Assembly: GCA_000697475.1 (NCBI GenBank)
Contig: JNEU01000919.1
Span: 41,758-105,757 of the forward strand
Direction of reading: 5' to 3'
DNA length: 64,000 nt
DNA from: Lichtheimia corymbifera B2541
Lineage: Eukaryota > Mucoromycota > Mucoromycetes > Mucorales > Lichtheimiaceae
Shown: positions 10,806 through 20,834 of the stretch, in pieces
Layout: the number at the start of each line of letters is the position of its first letter
How positions within the stretch are numbered: position 1 is the stretch's first letter
The notes under the pieces: model-generated
What the model was told of the DNA's origin: nothing
Database searches by the model: none
What the model saw: the letters and a program-made list of their open reading frames with translations, nothing else
Program-made: the position numbers and the translations under genes

Positions 10806-12200
10806 AACATGTACCAAACTAATACCTTGATCCTGGTGTAGCTTTACAATACGTTGTGCAGCGGTGTATCTGGTGGCGTACAACAAGATCTCGCAATCCA
10901 CCTGCACGTGAACGAGTAGTTGTGGTAACATGCTCAATCATCAACTGCTCTGTATCCATTCCAGTCCATAAAGGTACATAAACATATGGTGATCCCACGA
11001 GCTTGCAATTCCATGACCCAGAAGAGTTCACGTATCCCATTGACTTGATTGCCAAATCCACGACAAAAAGTTCTTCTCTTGCCACAGAAAGTCCCAACAT
11101 GTGCCTGAAATGGTTCGCAAAGCGTACTGGGTCACTCCATGGCTCTTGCGATTGCACAACCTCAAACATCTCAGGAGCACCAAATCGACGAAACATGCAC
11201 AGTAGATCCAGGAACCGTGTCTTCTTGTATGCGTGGCTAGTGCGAATGACATGCGGGATAGCATAGGGTAAAATAGCCTGGCAAATATATCGTCGTCCAC
11301 TAGAGCTGTCGGTGTGATATATCTCTTGCACAGGATGAATGACACCATGGATGGCATTTTTTCCAATATGTCCAGCGCAAAAAAAGATGAATGCACGCGA
11401 TTTGCCGAATCGTCGATCACGTGGATGAGCAAACAGCATTTTGATGTGCTCCTTGAGACTGTGACCTCACTCCTGTTGATCCCTGGATAACCTTGCCCAG
11501 TAGGAAATAGCCAAGGATATAGCAGCCCAATAACAAAATGCACTAGTCGGTTGTTGATGTGCCCAATGTGAGATATTCTCCATTTGATCCTGAATATCCG
11601 ATGCAGATGGAGCGACACCACCAGATTGTCATCCCACCCATATGGTTGCATGTGGGACTTCACCTCTCGTAAAAAGAATCGTACCAAGTCCACTGTAACA
11701 AGTGGTGTGCTGTACTGTCGCAAAAGCGGATTAATCTCCTGTAACGTAGACGACGCTCGTTGTACTCTTTCAGGTCGAATCACTGTTGCATTGATACACA
11801 AAGTATGAATATCACACATAATGCTTTACTATCCCATCTCCCAGACTTACCGTCATCTCCTTGAAGTGAATACGTCAATCCCAAGGTACCATTCAGTGAC
11901 CCATCAAAGTGGTAGTGTCCCATGGCTGCATTGTGGCGGCGATGTGGTGAGCTTCAGCTGATAGAACATATCGGCTTGAGGGGTGACAAGCATGAGAGCT
12001 CACGGTAGTTCAAGCCTTCATTATCCTCAAGTACTGGGTCCGCGAACACGGGGAGTTGCCGTTATTGTGATTGAGCTCCCTTATGCAAGTTGCACAAAAC
12101 AACTTGTAGTTCTTCTGTCGATATCGGAAATAAGCCCCATTGTTGGCAAGGAAGGTGATCAATGTCCACAGCCAACGGGATGAATGAAACACATAGGGCG
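10806..12200 (-). mobile_element. Decayed Helitron-like N-terminal domain fragment
   Basis: On the minus strand, the frame around 11819-11455 contains LLYPWLFPTGQGYPG followed by EVTVSR. After a small deletion at about 11455 the protein continues in the frame 11439-10819 with HPRDRRFGKSRAFIFF and FRRFGAPEMFEVVQSQEPWS then DPVRFANHFRHM. This order (LFPTG, R-RF-...-F-F, a GxPxxF segment, then P..A.HF) is what I know from the Helitron-like N-terminal domain of Helitron Rep/helicase proteins. No HUH motif or helicase domain was found, so it is a partial, dead copy. A further minus-strand piece at 12010-12192 may be its upstream part. It sits inside a duplicated flank that is continuous at 3.2-4.8 kb, as expected for an insertion. 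It could instead be a captured fragment. Confidence 0.5.
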
Positions 12201-12254
12201 TACCGGTACCATTATGTCGCCGTGCTCTTGGTTGCTGGTATCACAAGCATCCTC

Positions 12255-13056
12255 ATGCAGTGTTCCAAATCAGCTGCTGGATGATTTCAGTCGAGTAGCC
12301 CAAAGATTTCCCATGGATGTGATCCATCTTTTGTCCAAGATAGAAGCCTTCTCAACAAATCCATGCTGTCCATCATCATCATCATCATCATCATCGTCAT
12401 CATCCTCAGCGGCATCCACCTGACACGATCCATCCTTCCTCATGGCGACGACCCAGGATTCCTCATAACTGCGCTTGATCGTATCCATCCATAGCCATTG
12501 CAAGTCCAACATATTGATCGATGTAGTCGCTGTTGATGTGCTTCCTTTGCTACCCATAGGTTGATCAGTCTCTTGTTTCATCGTTTTCCAACGCATCCAA
12601 TCAGGTGACCACATACCATGCGAATGCTTGTGTTGATGTGTATATGAGAATAGATATATGTGGTTGTCCGCCTTGTCAACCATCACGCTGTATGCTGATG
12701 CTCATTGTTAATCCTCACTGCTTGATCAATAGCCCCATCCATTCTTTCCTGTACCTTGTAAATAGGTCAATCATAATAGGGTTCCTTCGAGTAGCGTGCT
12801 GGTGGATGATGACAGGTATCTTAGGTCCATGAAGAGGTGGTAGTAATGACCGTATCCATGGCAGCTGTGTGATAGATAAAGCTGATCGACATGCTGCAGT
12901 GTCACTCAAGAAGAAACTTCCTGGAACTGCTTGCTCGTTGTCACCAAGATGAAAAAGAACTCGAGCCTTAGTCTCCTTGCATGTCCGTTGCAGAACGCGT
13001 AAAGAACGAGTGCCAAAGTTGCAATGTACCCGCTGTCTACCCGCTGTCATCGTTTG
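12255..13056 (-). pseudogene. Z2: longest-preserved copy of the unknown Z family
   Basis: Two open pieces are seen: 13050-12715 (111 codons, begins MTAGRQRVHCNF) and 12686-12270 (contains DNHIYLFSY, LQWLWMDTIKRS, then an 11-residue Asp run and LDKRWITSMGN). They are in different frames. A GTGAGG/ATACAG pair between them would join them, but the intron would be only about 31 nt, so a frameshift is as likely. Similar residues (DNAHISYLHL, VDTAEYDD) occur at 26.7-26.95 kb on the plus strand, and a related 'VD.AED.GM.D' segment recurs in Z3 and Z5. I do not recognise the family. It is divergent to A3, as Z1 is to A1. Confidence 0.45.
12371..12416. repeat. CAT/ATC trinucleotide run
   Basis: About twelve imperfect CAT units. 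Read on the minus strand in the Z2 frame they encode a poly-Asp stretch. Confidence 0.85.
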
Positions 13057-13315
13057 AGAATAAATCGTTGTGAGGAAGGTGCTGTGGATGTCATTGTGTA
13101 GTCGAGGGAAATGCGGTTGAAGAAGAGTATGTAGACGCGAAAGAAAGGGCGCCGAATTTTATTCTGCACCAGCATGCCGTTTTTAGCTACCTACCTACGC
13201 GTTGCACGGCACCCACCCAGCCAATAATGCAAGAGGATTACTATCCCTTGTGCCCTCGGCTTCACCTCTTTCCCTCTATTACGTGGTTGGATTCGGGGGC
13301 ACACATACACTACAA

Positions 13316-15430
13316 ATGCAGGCTGTCAAGAACACTACCTGGACTGAATTACTAAAGGATCCCGTCCTCACAGCTCAACATGGTGATGCTGGCAACCGAA
13401 TTGCCACGGCAACCGGGTCTCTACAGCAAATAGCACAGCAATTCGCCCAAGTCCTCAATGAGCGTGCCACGCTTTTAGCCAACAGTGCGCAGTTTGATAG
13501 AGCGTTACGTGATGCAGCTGTCATAAGGACCTTATTACCGCGGTCAGGGCTTGGATACTTGCGTATGGGAGACATATATGGCCAACAAGGGCGTTATGCA
13601 GTAGCGATTTCTATATACGATCAAGGGCTTAAAACAGTACCTAAATCAGATCCATATTATCAACAGCTTCAGCAACATCGAAAGGAAGCAGTAACCAATA
13701 ACAGCAAATGCATCGATTTCATCACTCGGTTGCCATTGGATATTGTTGTTACCAACATTACACCAAGGTTCGAGCCGGAACACTTCAACCGTGATGAGCA
13801 GTATGAGCCTCTTTATGTATCACGTGGGTGGCAGAAGCGTTTCCTTCAACAACCTAACGGCTTGTTCTTTGGTTTCGGCAACGAGAGCGAGACATTCGCG
13901 AGAGGACATCCAGCACTTGTTCGGTTTGCACCCTCTGTAGAAAAGTTATCCGGCACTTTCTTTAACGATGTACGGCTGGATGATCTCTTTAAACGAGCAC
14001 GGTTTTCAAATCTAAAGCGCCTAGAGATAAGCTGTAAGTATAGATGGCGGTGTATGTGTGTGCATGTGTGTCATGGATTCGAATCTTTTTTTACTATAGG
14101 TGATCAAACATCCCCTCGTCTTCCTTTGGTCAATGGTCTTCGGCTGATTGCTGACACTCTGACGCACTTGTCCATTCACGTCTACCCTAGCGTTCAATTA
14201 CGTGATATTCTGGAAACATGTCCAAACCTTGTATTTCTGGATGCACAGGATGTGGATTTCGTTATGCCTTCATCGCCTTCATCACGTTACCCCAAGATCA
14301 CGCACCTATCAATTCACGAGATGCCCGAAACAACTCGCAGCCGTGATAACATCATTGATATCTTCAGTCGATTTCCTTCTTTATTGTCATTCGAGATTAC
14401 GCCAATGCCCGATTCCAACCTCTTGACGGTTCTACACGATTATTTCCCATATCTGCAGGTCCTTTATTTCGGAGATAAGAATCATCACCCAGAGAAGACT
14501 GATATTCGTCCCAACGGCCATAAAGGTGTCATATCGGCTCATTTGGGAGGATCACGTGCCAACTTCTATAAGCGTGATGACATGGTCCAATTCTTGCATT
14601 CGAATCGACACTCGTTGGAGGAACTTGAGTTTGAAGGCGAGATTGATGATGACGACTCTTTTTGGAAATTGGAGGAGGATGGACAAGTGATACAACAGGG
14701 GGATGATCAATATTCACCTTTACGTTCTGGTGATGAGGATCCAGCCCAAACGGACACTTCATTCAAGAGGCTGGGCAGTATTGAATTCTCGGGCGCTGAA
14801 GCAGATGTATGCAGTCCTGTGATCACATGGGCGATATCGAACGCTCGCAGTCTGAAAAGCATCGTCATCCATCAATCATATATTCAGTCCAACGTTTCAA
14901 ACGCCATGATTCAGTCGAAGCATCTTTCCAAGTTAAAGATCTTTCAGGATTCAACAGATGAGGATTATGAAGGCATCATTCGTTTCTTGGAGCATCATAT
15001 TCAATTGGGGGATCAATCAATGTTAGAAGAAATAATCACCTACGAGATATCACCTGAAATGGAGTGGATACCGTTAGTTCCGAGACTAAAACGCCTGAAG
15101 AAGCTCAAATTTCTCGTTAATGACATTCCCGAGGATTGCATCCCCCTCATCGAGGCCATAGCTCGAGGCTGTCCCGCTCTCAAAAAGTTGATTCTTGGCA
15201 TGCCGTTTGCTGAGTTAGCAGATGGTCTTTTGGAGCCTTTGCGTAACCATCCGAGTCTCGAAATCCTTAAGATTGGATCGAAATCTTTACGTGCCGATGA
15301 CGTTATTACTTTGTGTACATTCACCAACTTAAAATCACTCGAACTTGAATGTCAGGTTACAAGTGATATGCTTACACTATTAGAATGCCATCTACCAAAA
15401 GTCGAGCTTTATCCTAATCCATGGAGGTAG
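13316..15430 (+). CDS. A3: TPR-F-box-LRR protein, intact, stopless intron
   Basis: Predicted SCF ubiquitin-ligase receptor. Exons 13316-14033 and 14100-15430 give 682 residues. TPR motifs are at about 45-115 (ERATLLANSAQFDRALRDAA; QQGRYAVAISIYDQGL), the F-box at about 132-185 (CIDFITRLPLDIVVTNITPR; LYVSRGWQKRFLQQPNGL), and LRRs fill the rest (DILETCPNLVFL, FPSLLSFEITPMPDSNLL, ARGCPALKKLILG). The 66-nt intron (GTAAGT...CTATAG) is a multiple of three and has no in-frame stop, so retention would add 22 residues without breaking the frame. The start at 13316 (MQAVKN) is chosen by alignment; the frame is open upstream to 13202 but that is leader. Unlike other A proteins it ends without VIIE. AATAAA is at 15455. 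Its upstream flank (12.25-13.17 kb) duplicates that of A1. Confidence 0.85.
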   Translation: MQAVKNTTWTELLKDPVLTAQHGDAGNRIATATGSLQQIAQQFAQVLNERATLLANSAQFDRALRDAAVIRTLLPRSGLGYLRMGDIYGQQGRYAVAISIYDQGLKTVPKSDPYYQQLQQHRKEAVTNNSKCIDFITRLPLDIVVTNITPRFEPEHFNRDEQYEPLYVSRGWQKRFLQQPNGLFFGFGNESETFARGHPALVRFAPSVEKLSGTFFNDVRLDDLFKRARFSNLKRLEISCKYRWRCMCVHVCHGFESFFTIGDQTSPRLPLVNGLRLIADTLTHLSIHVYPSVQLRDILETCPNLVFLDAQDVDFVMPSSPSSRYPKITHLSIHEMPETTRSRDNIIDIFSRFPSLLSFEITPMPDSNLLTVLHDYFPYLQVLYFGDKNHHPEKTDIRPNGHKGVISAHLGGSRANFYKRDDMVQFLHSNRHSLEELEFEGEIDDDDSFWKLEEDGQVIQQGDDQYSPLRSGDEDPAQTDTSFKRLGSIEFSGAEADVCSPVITWAISNARSLKSIVIHQSYIQSNVSNAMIQSKHLSKLKIFQDSTDEDYEGIIRFLEHHIQLGDQSMLEEIITYEISPEMEWIPLVPRLKRLKKLKFLVNDIPEDCIPLIEAIARGCPALKKLILGMPFAELADGLLEPLRNHPSLEILKIGSKSLRADDVITLCTFTNLKSLELECQVTSDMLTLLECHLPKVELYPNPWR

Positions 15431-16053
15431 TACCTATGTATGTAGACATCTCATAATAAAAGTCAGCAGCTATTTATTTCCATGATCGTGTCTTTGGATG
15501 AGAATAAATTGCATTATTTATATGAATCTGTTTCTTGGATTATGCATCTGTCATTCTCAAGTGTGTATGTGTAATCTAAAACTGCTAGGATTGCCTTGAC
15601 TTTCTCTCTGCCAACTTTGCTGCTGGTTTCAGGACGAGACTGTATGAATGAAATCGAGTGTCAACACTTTGCATTACTTTAGTGCAACCACTATTATAGT
15701 TAGGTTTATTATGTACCTGTAGATATATTATGGAATGATACATCAGCTGAAATTGGTTGTTTACTTTAGGCTAAAAGGGTCAATTGGAAGACAATACACG
15801 CTATGTAGGGTGTCCATTTTTCGCCAAGCATTGATAGTTTATTAATAGGAAACCATACTTCTAACATACATAAGATTGACATACAGGAGTGATTACATAA
15901 TAAAAGCATTATTGATCATCAGCCAGGAGTGGGTGCTCATTGTGTGTGTAACCTCGGATTAAGAACCCATTTGCATTGACCACACTCATTCTTGGAGCTG
16001 CCATCTTTGCTTCTCCTCCTGTACTGCATTCAGACTCACACACACCACAACAA
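15431..16053. other. A3-A4 spacer
   Basis: No gene seen. AATAAA of A3 at 15455-15460. The last 60 nt carry the usual A-type leader (CT-rich, then ACTCACACACACCACAACAA before the ATG). Confidence 0.5.
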
Positions 16054-18143
16054 ATGACCACCAACATTAACTGGTCCGAATTGCTGGAGCACCCCATTGT
16101 CACGGCCCAACATTCCAATGGCAAGAACCGAATTGCGGCAGCAACCGACACACAGCACAGCAATTAGTCGAGGTGCTCAATGAGCGTGCCAGACTTTTAG
16201 CCAACAGTGCTCAGTTTGATACAGGTAATGACGGCAACCGAATTGCCACGACGACCGAGTCTCTACAGCATATAGCATACCAATTCGCCCAAGTCCTCAA
16301 TGAACGTGCCGAGTTGTTAGCCAACAGTGCTGAGTTTGATAAGGCTTTACGTGATGTAGCAGCTATAAGGACCATATTACCGGGATCAGGCCTTGGATAC
16401 CTGTGTATGGGAGACGTGCACTGTCAACAAAGGCGTTATGCAGCAGCTATTTCCATATATGACCAAGGGCTTTTCGACGTGCCTGAATCCGATCCGTATT
16501 ATCACCAACTCCAACAACATCGCATCGCAGCAGCAACCAGTAACAAAAAACGCGTCGATTTTATCGGTCAATTGCCATTGGATATCGTTATGACCGATAT
16601 TATACCAAGGATGGAGCAGCCAGCATATTTGGATTCTAACGAGTTGTATGGACCTCTTCACGTATCACGTTCATGGCAGCAGCGTATCTTGCAGCAATCC
16701 AAGGGCTTGAAGTTTCGATTTAGCAAGCAGGTGCACGATCTCAAAACGGGCCATACACAGCTCATCCGATTTGCACCCTATGTTGAGAGCTTACAAGTTA
16801 CTCTATTATACGATGTTCCTTTGGATGACCTCTTCTCTCGAGCAAACTTTTCCAATCTAAAAAAGCTAGGCATATTATGTAAGTCGCTGTGCGGTTGATG
16901 GCATGTCACGTGGCATGATGCTAATTGCGACCGATTCTTTGATTATTAGTTCCTCATGGTACAGCATCTCCTCTTCCATTAATCCGTGGACTACAATTGA
17001 TCACTGATTCACTTACACACCTGACCATCTCTCAGTGTAACGGACTTGATTTGCGTGATATCCTGGAGACGTGCCACAATCTTGTATATCTGAAAACCCG
17101 ATGGGTGGATGCATTCATGCCATTATCATCACATTATCCCAACCTCCAGCAGCTTGATATCCACGAACCACTAGAGAAAGCTCACAACCATGAACAAATG
17201 ATCGATATCCTGAGTCGACTTCCTTCGTTACGTATATTGAAAATATCGCCAATGCCCGCCAGCACTATTTTGCCTATCCTACACAAGCATTGTCCTTATC
17301 TACATACCATTTCTTTGGAGTGCACGAGCCCAGAGTTTGATGTAAACACAAAAGATGTTGGAAAGGGGATCACAGCAGCTTATTTGGGTGGTGAGGACTT
17401 TTATTACCAACAAGATGACCTTATCGAGTTCTTATACGAGCACCGAAATTCATTGAAGATCCTCGATTTTCGTGGCACTCTTGAAGTCGACAATGCTCTT
17501 TGGGAAATATCAGATCATGGGCGAGTTCAACGGAGTGGATCTCAGAGTACACCTTTACGGCTTGAGAACGACATTTCATCTCCATGGACATTTACACAAC
17601 TGATCGATTTCCGGTTTACGGATATATTTGCATCCAACGATGTGCCTATGATATTGTGGATTATATTGAATGCACCCAACCTCAACACCGTCTATATCGG
17701 TAATCTGCATTTTCAGCCTGCTGTCACAGATGCCATGATCAATTTGGAGCATCTTCAAAAAGTACAAATCGAAGAGAACTATATGGACGACATGGACGAA
17801 ATTCTCATGGACGACAGCGACCAAGGAATATACGAATTCTTTGAGCATCATGTTGCCTTGGAGGATCGCTCAACACTCGAACATGTGGTTTTCCGCTGGG
17901 ACTTTGCGAATGAATCTGAACATACATGGTTGCATTTATTACCGCAATTGAGATGCCTCAAGATCCTCGAATTCTGTGGTAAAAGCGGACACACGAGTTG
18001 CAAGATTGCAGGTGATTGCATGCCCATCATTGAAAGCATACTCGAAGACTGCCCCTCTCTTGAAATGTTAATCATCAATGGAAAATACCGATTTGGCTAG
18101 CGGTATCTTGGAGCTTTCTTCATCATCACCATCCGAGCCTTAG
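16054..18143 (+). pseudogene. A4: TPR-F-box-LRR gene with internal duplication, deletion and broken C-terminus
   Basis: Exon 1 16054-16878, phase-1 intron 16879-16949 (GTAAGT/TTATTAG), exon 2 from 16950. In exon 1 a 40-codon unit (from NDGNRIA to LLANSAQFD) is present twice in tandem. The first copy, about 16115-16224, has lost 10 nt after 'ACCGACAC', giving a stop at 16165-16167; the second copy (16225-16342) is intact and leads into the TPR pair and F-box (RVDFIGQLPLDIVMTDIIPR). At the 3' end the frame stops at 18098-18100. The paralogue-like sequence (ASGILEL..) continues in another frame to a stop at 18141-18143, so the last LRRs and the VIIE end are missing. About 50-70 C-terminal residues are lost even if the rest were translated. 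Probably dead; translation from 16173 could give an N-terminally shortened protein. Confidence 0.8.
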
Positions 18144-18607
18144 ACTGTATATCATTATTACTTTCATACTATGTCTATTATAAATACAACATTTGTTTCT
18201 CATCATAATTGTATCTTTGCATGAGCCTCCATTGCACTCGTTATTAAAGAAAACTCCTCTTGGGATTGCATACAATGTGTACAATCAAATAAAGCCATAT
18301 GACATTGCATCTTTAGCTTTTATGTATAATGGTGGTGGCACCATGTATTTGCGTAATGTTATGATAAGGTACACCGGGTTTGTTTTTGCTGGTGTTATCA
18401 TACAAGCTACACACCGCAGCATTACTTTATTTCTTTGGATGCTATTACATACGAACCCCATTTCATTCACCGAGTTTCCTATTATACTATCATCTTGAGA
18501 GGGCCTCTTTTGTATGCTGAAATTCAACCGACAACTCCTCTTTCGTTTGTTTCCGCTTGACACCTCTGCTTTTTCAATACCCACATCAACACACCAACAC
18601 ACAACGA
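18144..18607. other. A4-A5 spacer
   Basis: No gene seen. The last 70 nt contain a CT-rich leader (CGACAACTCCTCTTTCGTTT in part) and an ACACACCAACACACAACGA stretch directly before the A5 start. Confidence 0.5.
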
Positions 18608-20710
18608 ATGACCAAGGAAGACAACATTAGCCTGGCTGAATTACTGAAGCACCCCATTGTGACAGCTCAACATGGTAATGACGGCAACAAAATTGCGGCA
18701 GCAACCGACACCCTACAACAAACCGCCCACCAATTGGTCCATGTGCTCAATGAACGTGCGAGACTCTTAGCAAACAGTGCCCAGTTTGATACAGCGTTAC
18801 GGGATGCAGCAGCCATAAGAGCCATATTACCGGGATCAGGGCTGGGATACCTGTGTATGGGAGACGTGCACTGTCAACAAAGGCGTTATGCAGCAGCCAT
18901 TTCCATATACGATCAAGGCCTTGAAGCAGTACCTGAATCCGACCAATATCATTATCAACTACTACAACAACGCTTGAAAGCAATAGCCAGCAACGACAAA
19001 CGTGTCGATTTCATCAGCCTGTTGCCATTCGATATTGTTATCACCAACATTTTACCAAGGATTGAGCCAAAGTTATATTCGTATTCATTGTACGGGCCTC
19101 TTTATGTATCACGTACATGGCGGGATCGTTTCTTGCAGCAACCTAACGGCTTGGACTATCATTTCGGTCATAAGGATGCCACCTTCCGTACGGGTCATGA
19201 TCAACTTGTCCGATTTGCTCCCTATGTACAGAGCTTAGACGTTTCTATGGAGGATATTGAGTTGGATGATCTCTTATCTCGTGCACACTTTTCCAACCTA
19301 AAGGTATTAGATATCATGTGTAAGTACATTTTGATTGTGTTGTATACATATGTGACATGTTAGTAACTTTTATCCTATATATCAGGCAATCATTCAACGC
19401 GCCTTCGTCCAGTAATGAGTGGTCTTCAAATGATTGCTGCTTCACTGACACACCTGTACATCCTCTATGGTTATTGTCTTGAATTACGCGATATTTTGGA
19501 ATCATGCCCGAATCTTGTGTCTCTATCCATGGATGAGGTGAACGCTGATGCGCATTTACCCCCTGCAGCACATTATCCCAAGTTGACGCATCTAGCAATT
19601 CACAATGTATCAGACCCACCTCTTGACGTCGATACGGTAGAGGATATCCTCAGCAGGCTTCCTTCTTTATTGTCATTTGAAATCACGCCAATGCCCGATT
19701 CCAGCCTCTTGCCCATCCTACACGAGCACTGTCCCTATCTGCAACGGGTTTATTTCGGTGACAGAAGTTTTCGAGCGGACAAGATCGCTGTACATCCAAA
19801 TCATAAAGGGATCACGCAGGCTCGTTTACATTGCTTCAAAGACTATTATCTACAAGACGATATGATCCAGTTCTTTCTCACGCATCGAAAATCATTGGAA
19901 ACGATTGATTGTGATGGCGATATCATAAGGCATTATGATGCTATTTGGGATTTATCGGATGGGCAGATTTTGCAGATTGGTGATGATCGTCGCGGCAATA
20001 TACCACCGGCTGGAATTGACCCAATTCAACCAGACACTTCATTGATACGACTGGCCAGCATTCGTTTTGCAGAGTTTTGCTCATCTTCATGCAACCCTCT
20101 TATTTCATGGATCCTATTGAACGCGCCCAACCTCAAAACCATCAGCATTAAGGAATCACTTTTTCGACCTGAACTCGCCAAGGTGATGACCAAGTCCAAG
20201 CAACTTTCAAAGCTAGAGATCACTCGGCCTTGGGAAGACGATTACATATTTGGCGAGGACGACCAAGAAGGCATTGTTGAGTTCTTGCAGTATCATATTG
20301 CAATGGGGGATCAGTCTACGCTTCAAGAGATCGTTATACGCACTGGCATGAGTTTGACTATAGCAGCAAAGTCGATATCCCTTATTGCAAAGTTGGCATG
20401 TCTCAAGAACTTGGAATTATTCGCCCATTTCTTTCCCAAAGAATGCGCATCAGCGTTGGCAGGGTGCTCTACTCTTGAAAGCTTAACTCTCGGTGATCAT
20501 GGTGCCTCGTTTCCTGATGATTTCTTGATGCCTTTGGGTACACTTCCAAATCTCAAATGTCTTCGAGTTGGAGCAGAATCATTATCGGAGGTCGACCTTG
20601 TTGCATTGACAACATTTCCCAGTTTAGAACTACTTTATCTCGAATGTGGTGTCCCTGATTGTATTATGGCAAGATTGCGTAAACATATACCCAGAATCAT
20701 TTTAAAGTAA
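18608..20710 (+). CDS. A5: TPR-F-box-LRR protein, intact, two exons
   Basis: Predicted SCF substrate receptor. Exons 18608-19319 and 19386-20710 (66-nt phase-1 intron, GTAAGT...ATCAG; this one contains a stop) give 678 residues. The TPR pair is at about 45-115 (RLLANSAQFDTALRDAAAIR; QQRRYAAAISIYDQGL), the F-box at about 132-180 (RVDFISLLPFDIVITNILPR; PLYVSRTWRDRFLQQPNGL), and LRRs at 240-678 (DILESCPNLVSLS, LSRLPSLLSFEITPMPDSSL, FPSLELLYLECGVPDCIM). It ends RIILK rather than VIIE. AATAAA lies 4 nt after the stop (20714-20719). B1 begins only about 125 nt downstream, making this an A-B pair. Confidence 0.85.
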
Positions 20711-20834
20711 AGAAATAAAATGTTGTTTTATTCCATAATCATACGTACGTTTCTATGAAAACCGTTTCTATGACAACAGCCTACATCTTTTATTGGACAC
20801 CCGATCCATTGGTTACACTTTCGAAGCTCTTTCG

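Noticed and set aside
12715..13050. Stand-alone 111-codon minus-strand gene
   Set aside because: The aligned Z1 copy has several stops, and no start, splice or domain evidence supports an independent gene; kept as part of Z2.
13202..13315. N-terminal extension of A3 (38 codons)
   Set aside because: Not conserved in any paralogue; it lies in the CT-rich leader.
16163..16225. Splicing that would rescue A4 using the AG at 16223-16224
   Set aside because: No acceptable donor lies between 16054 and 16165.
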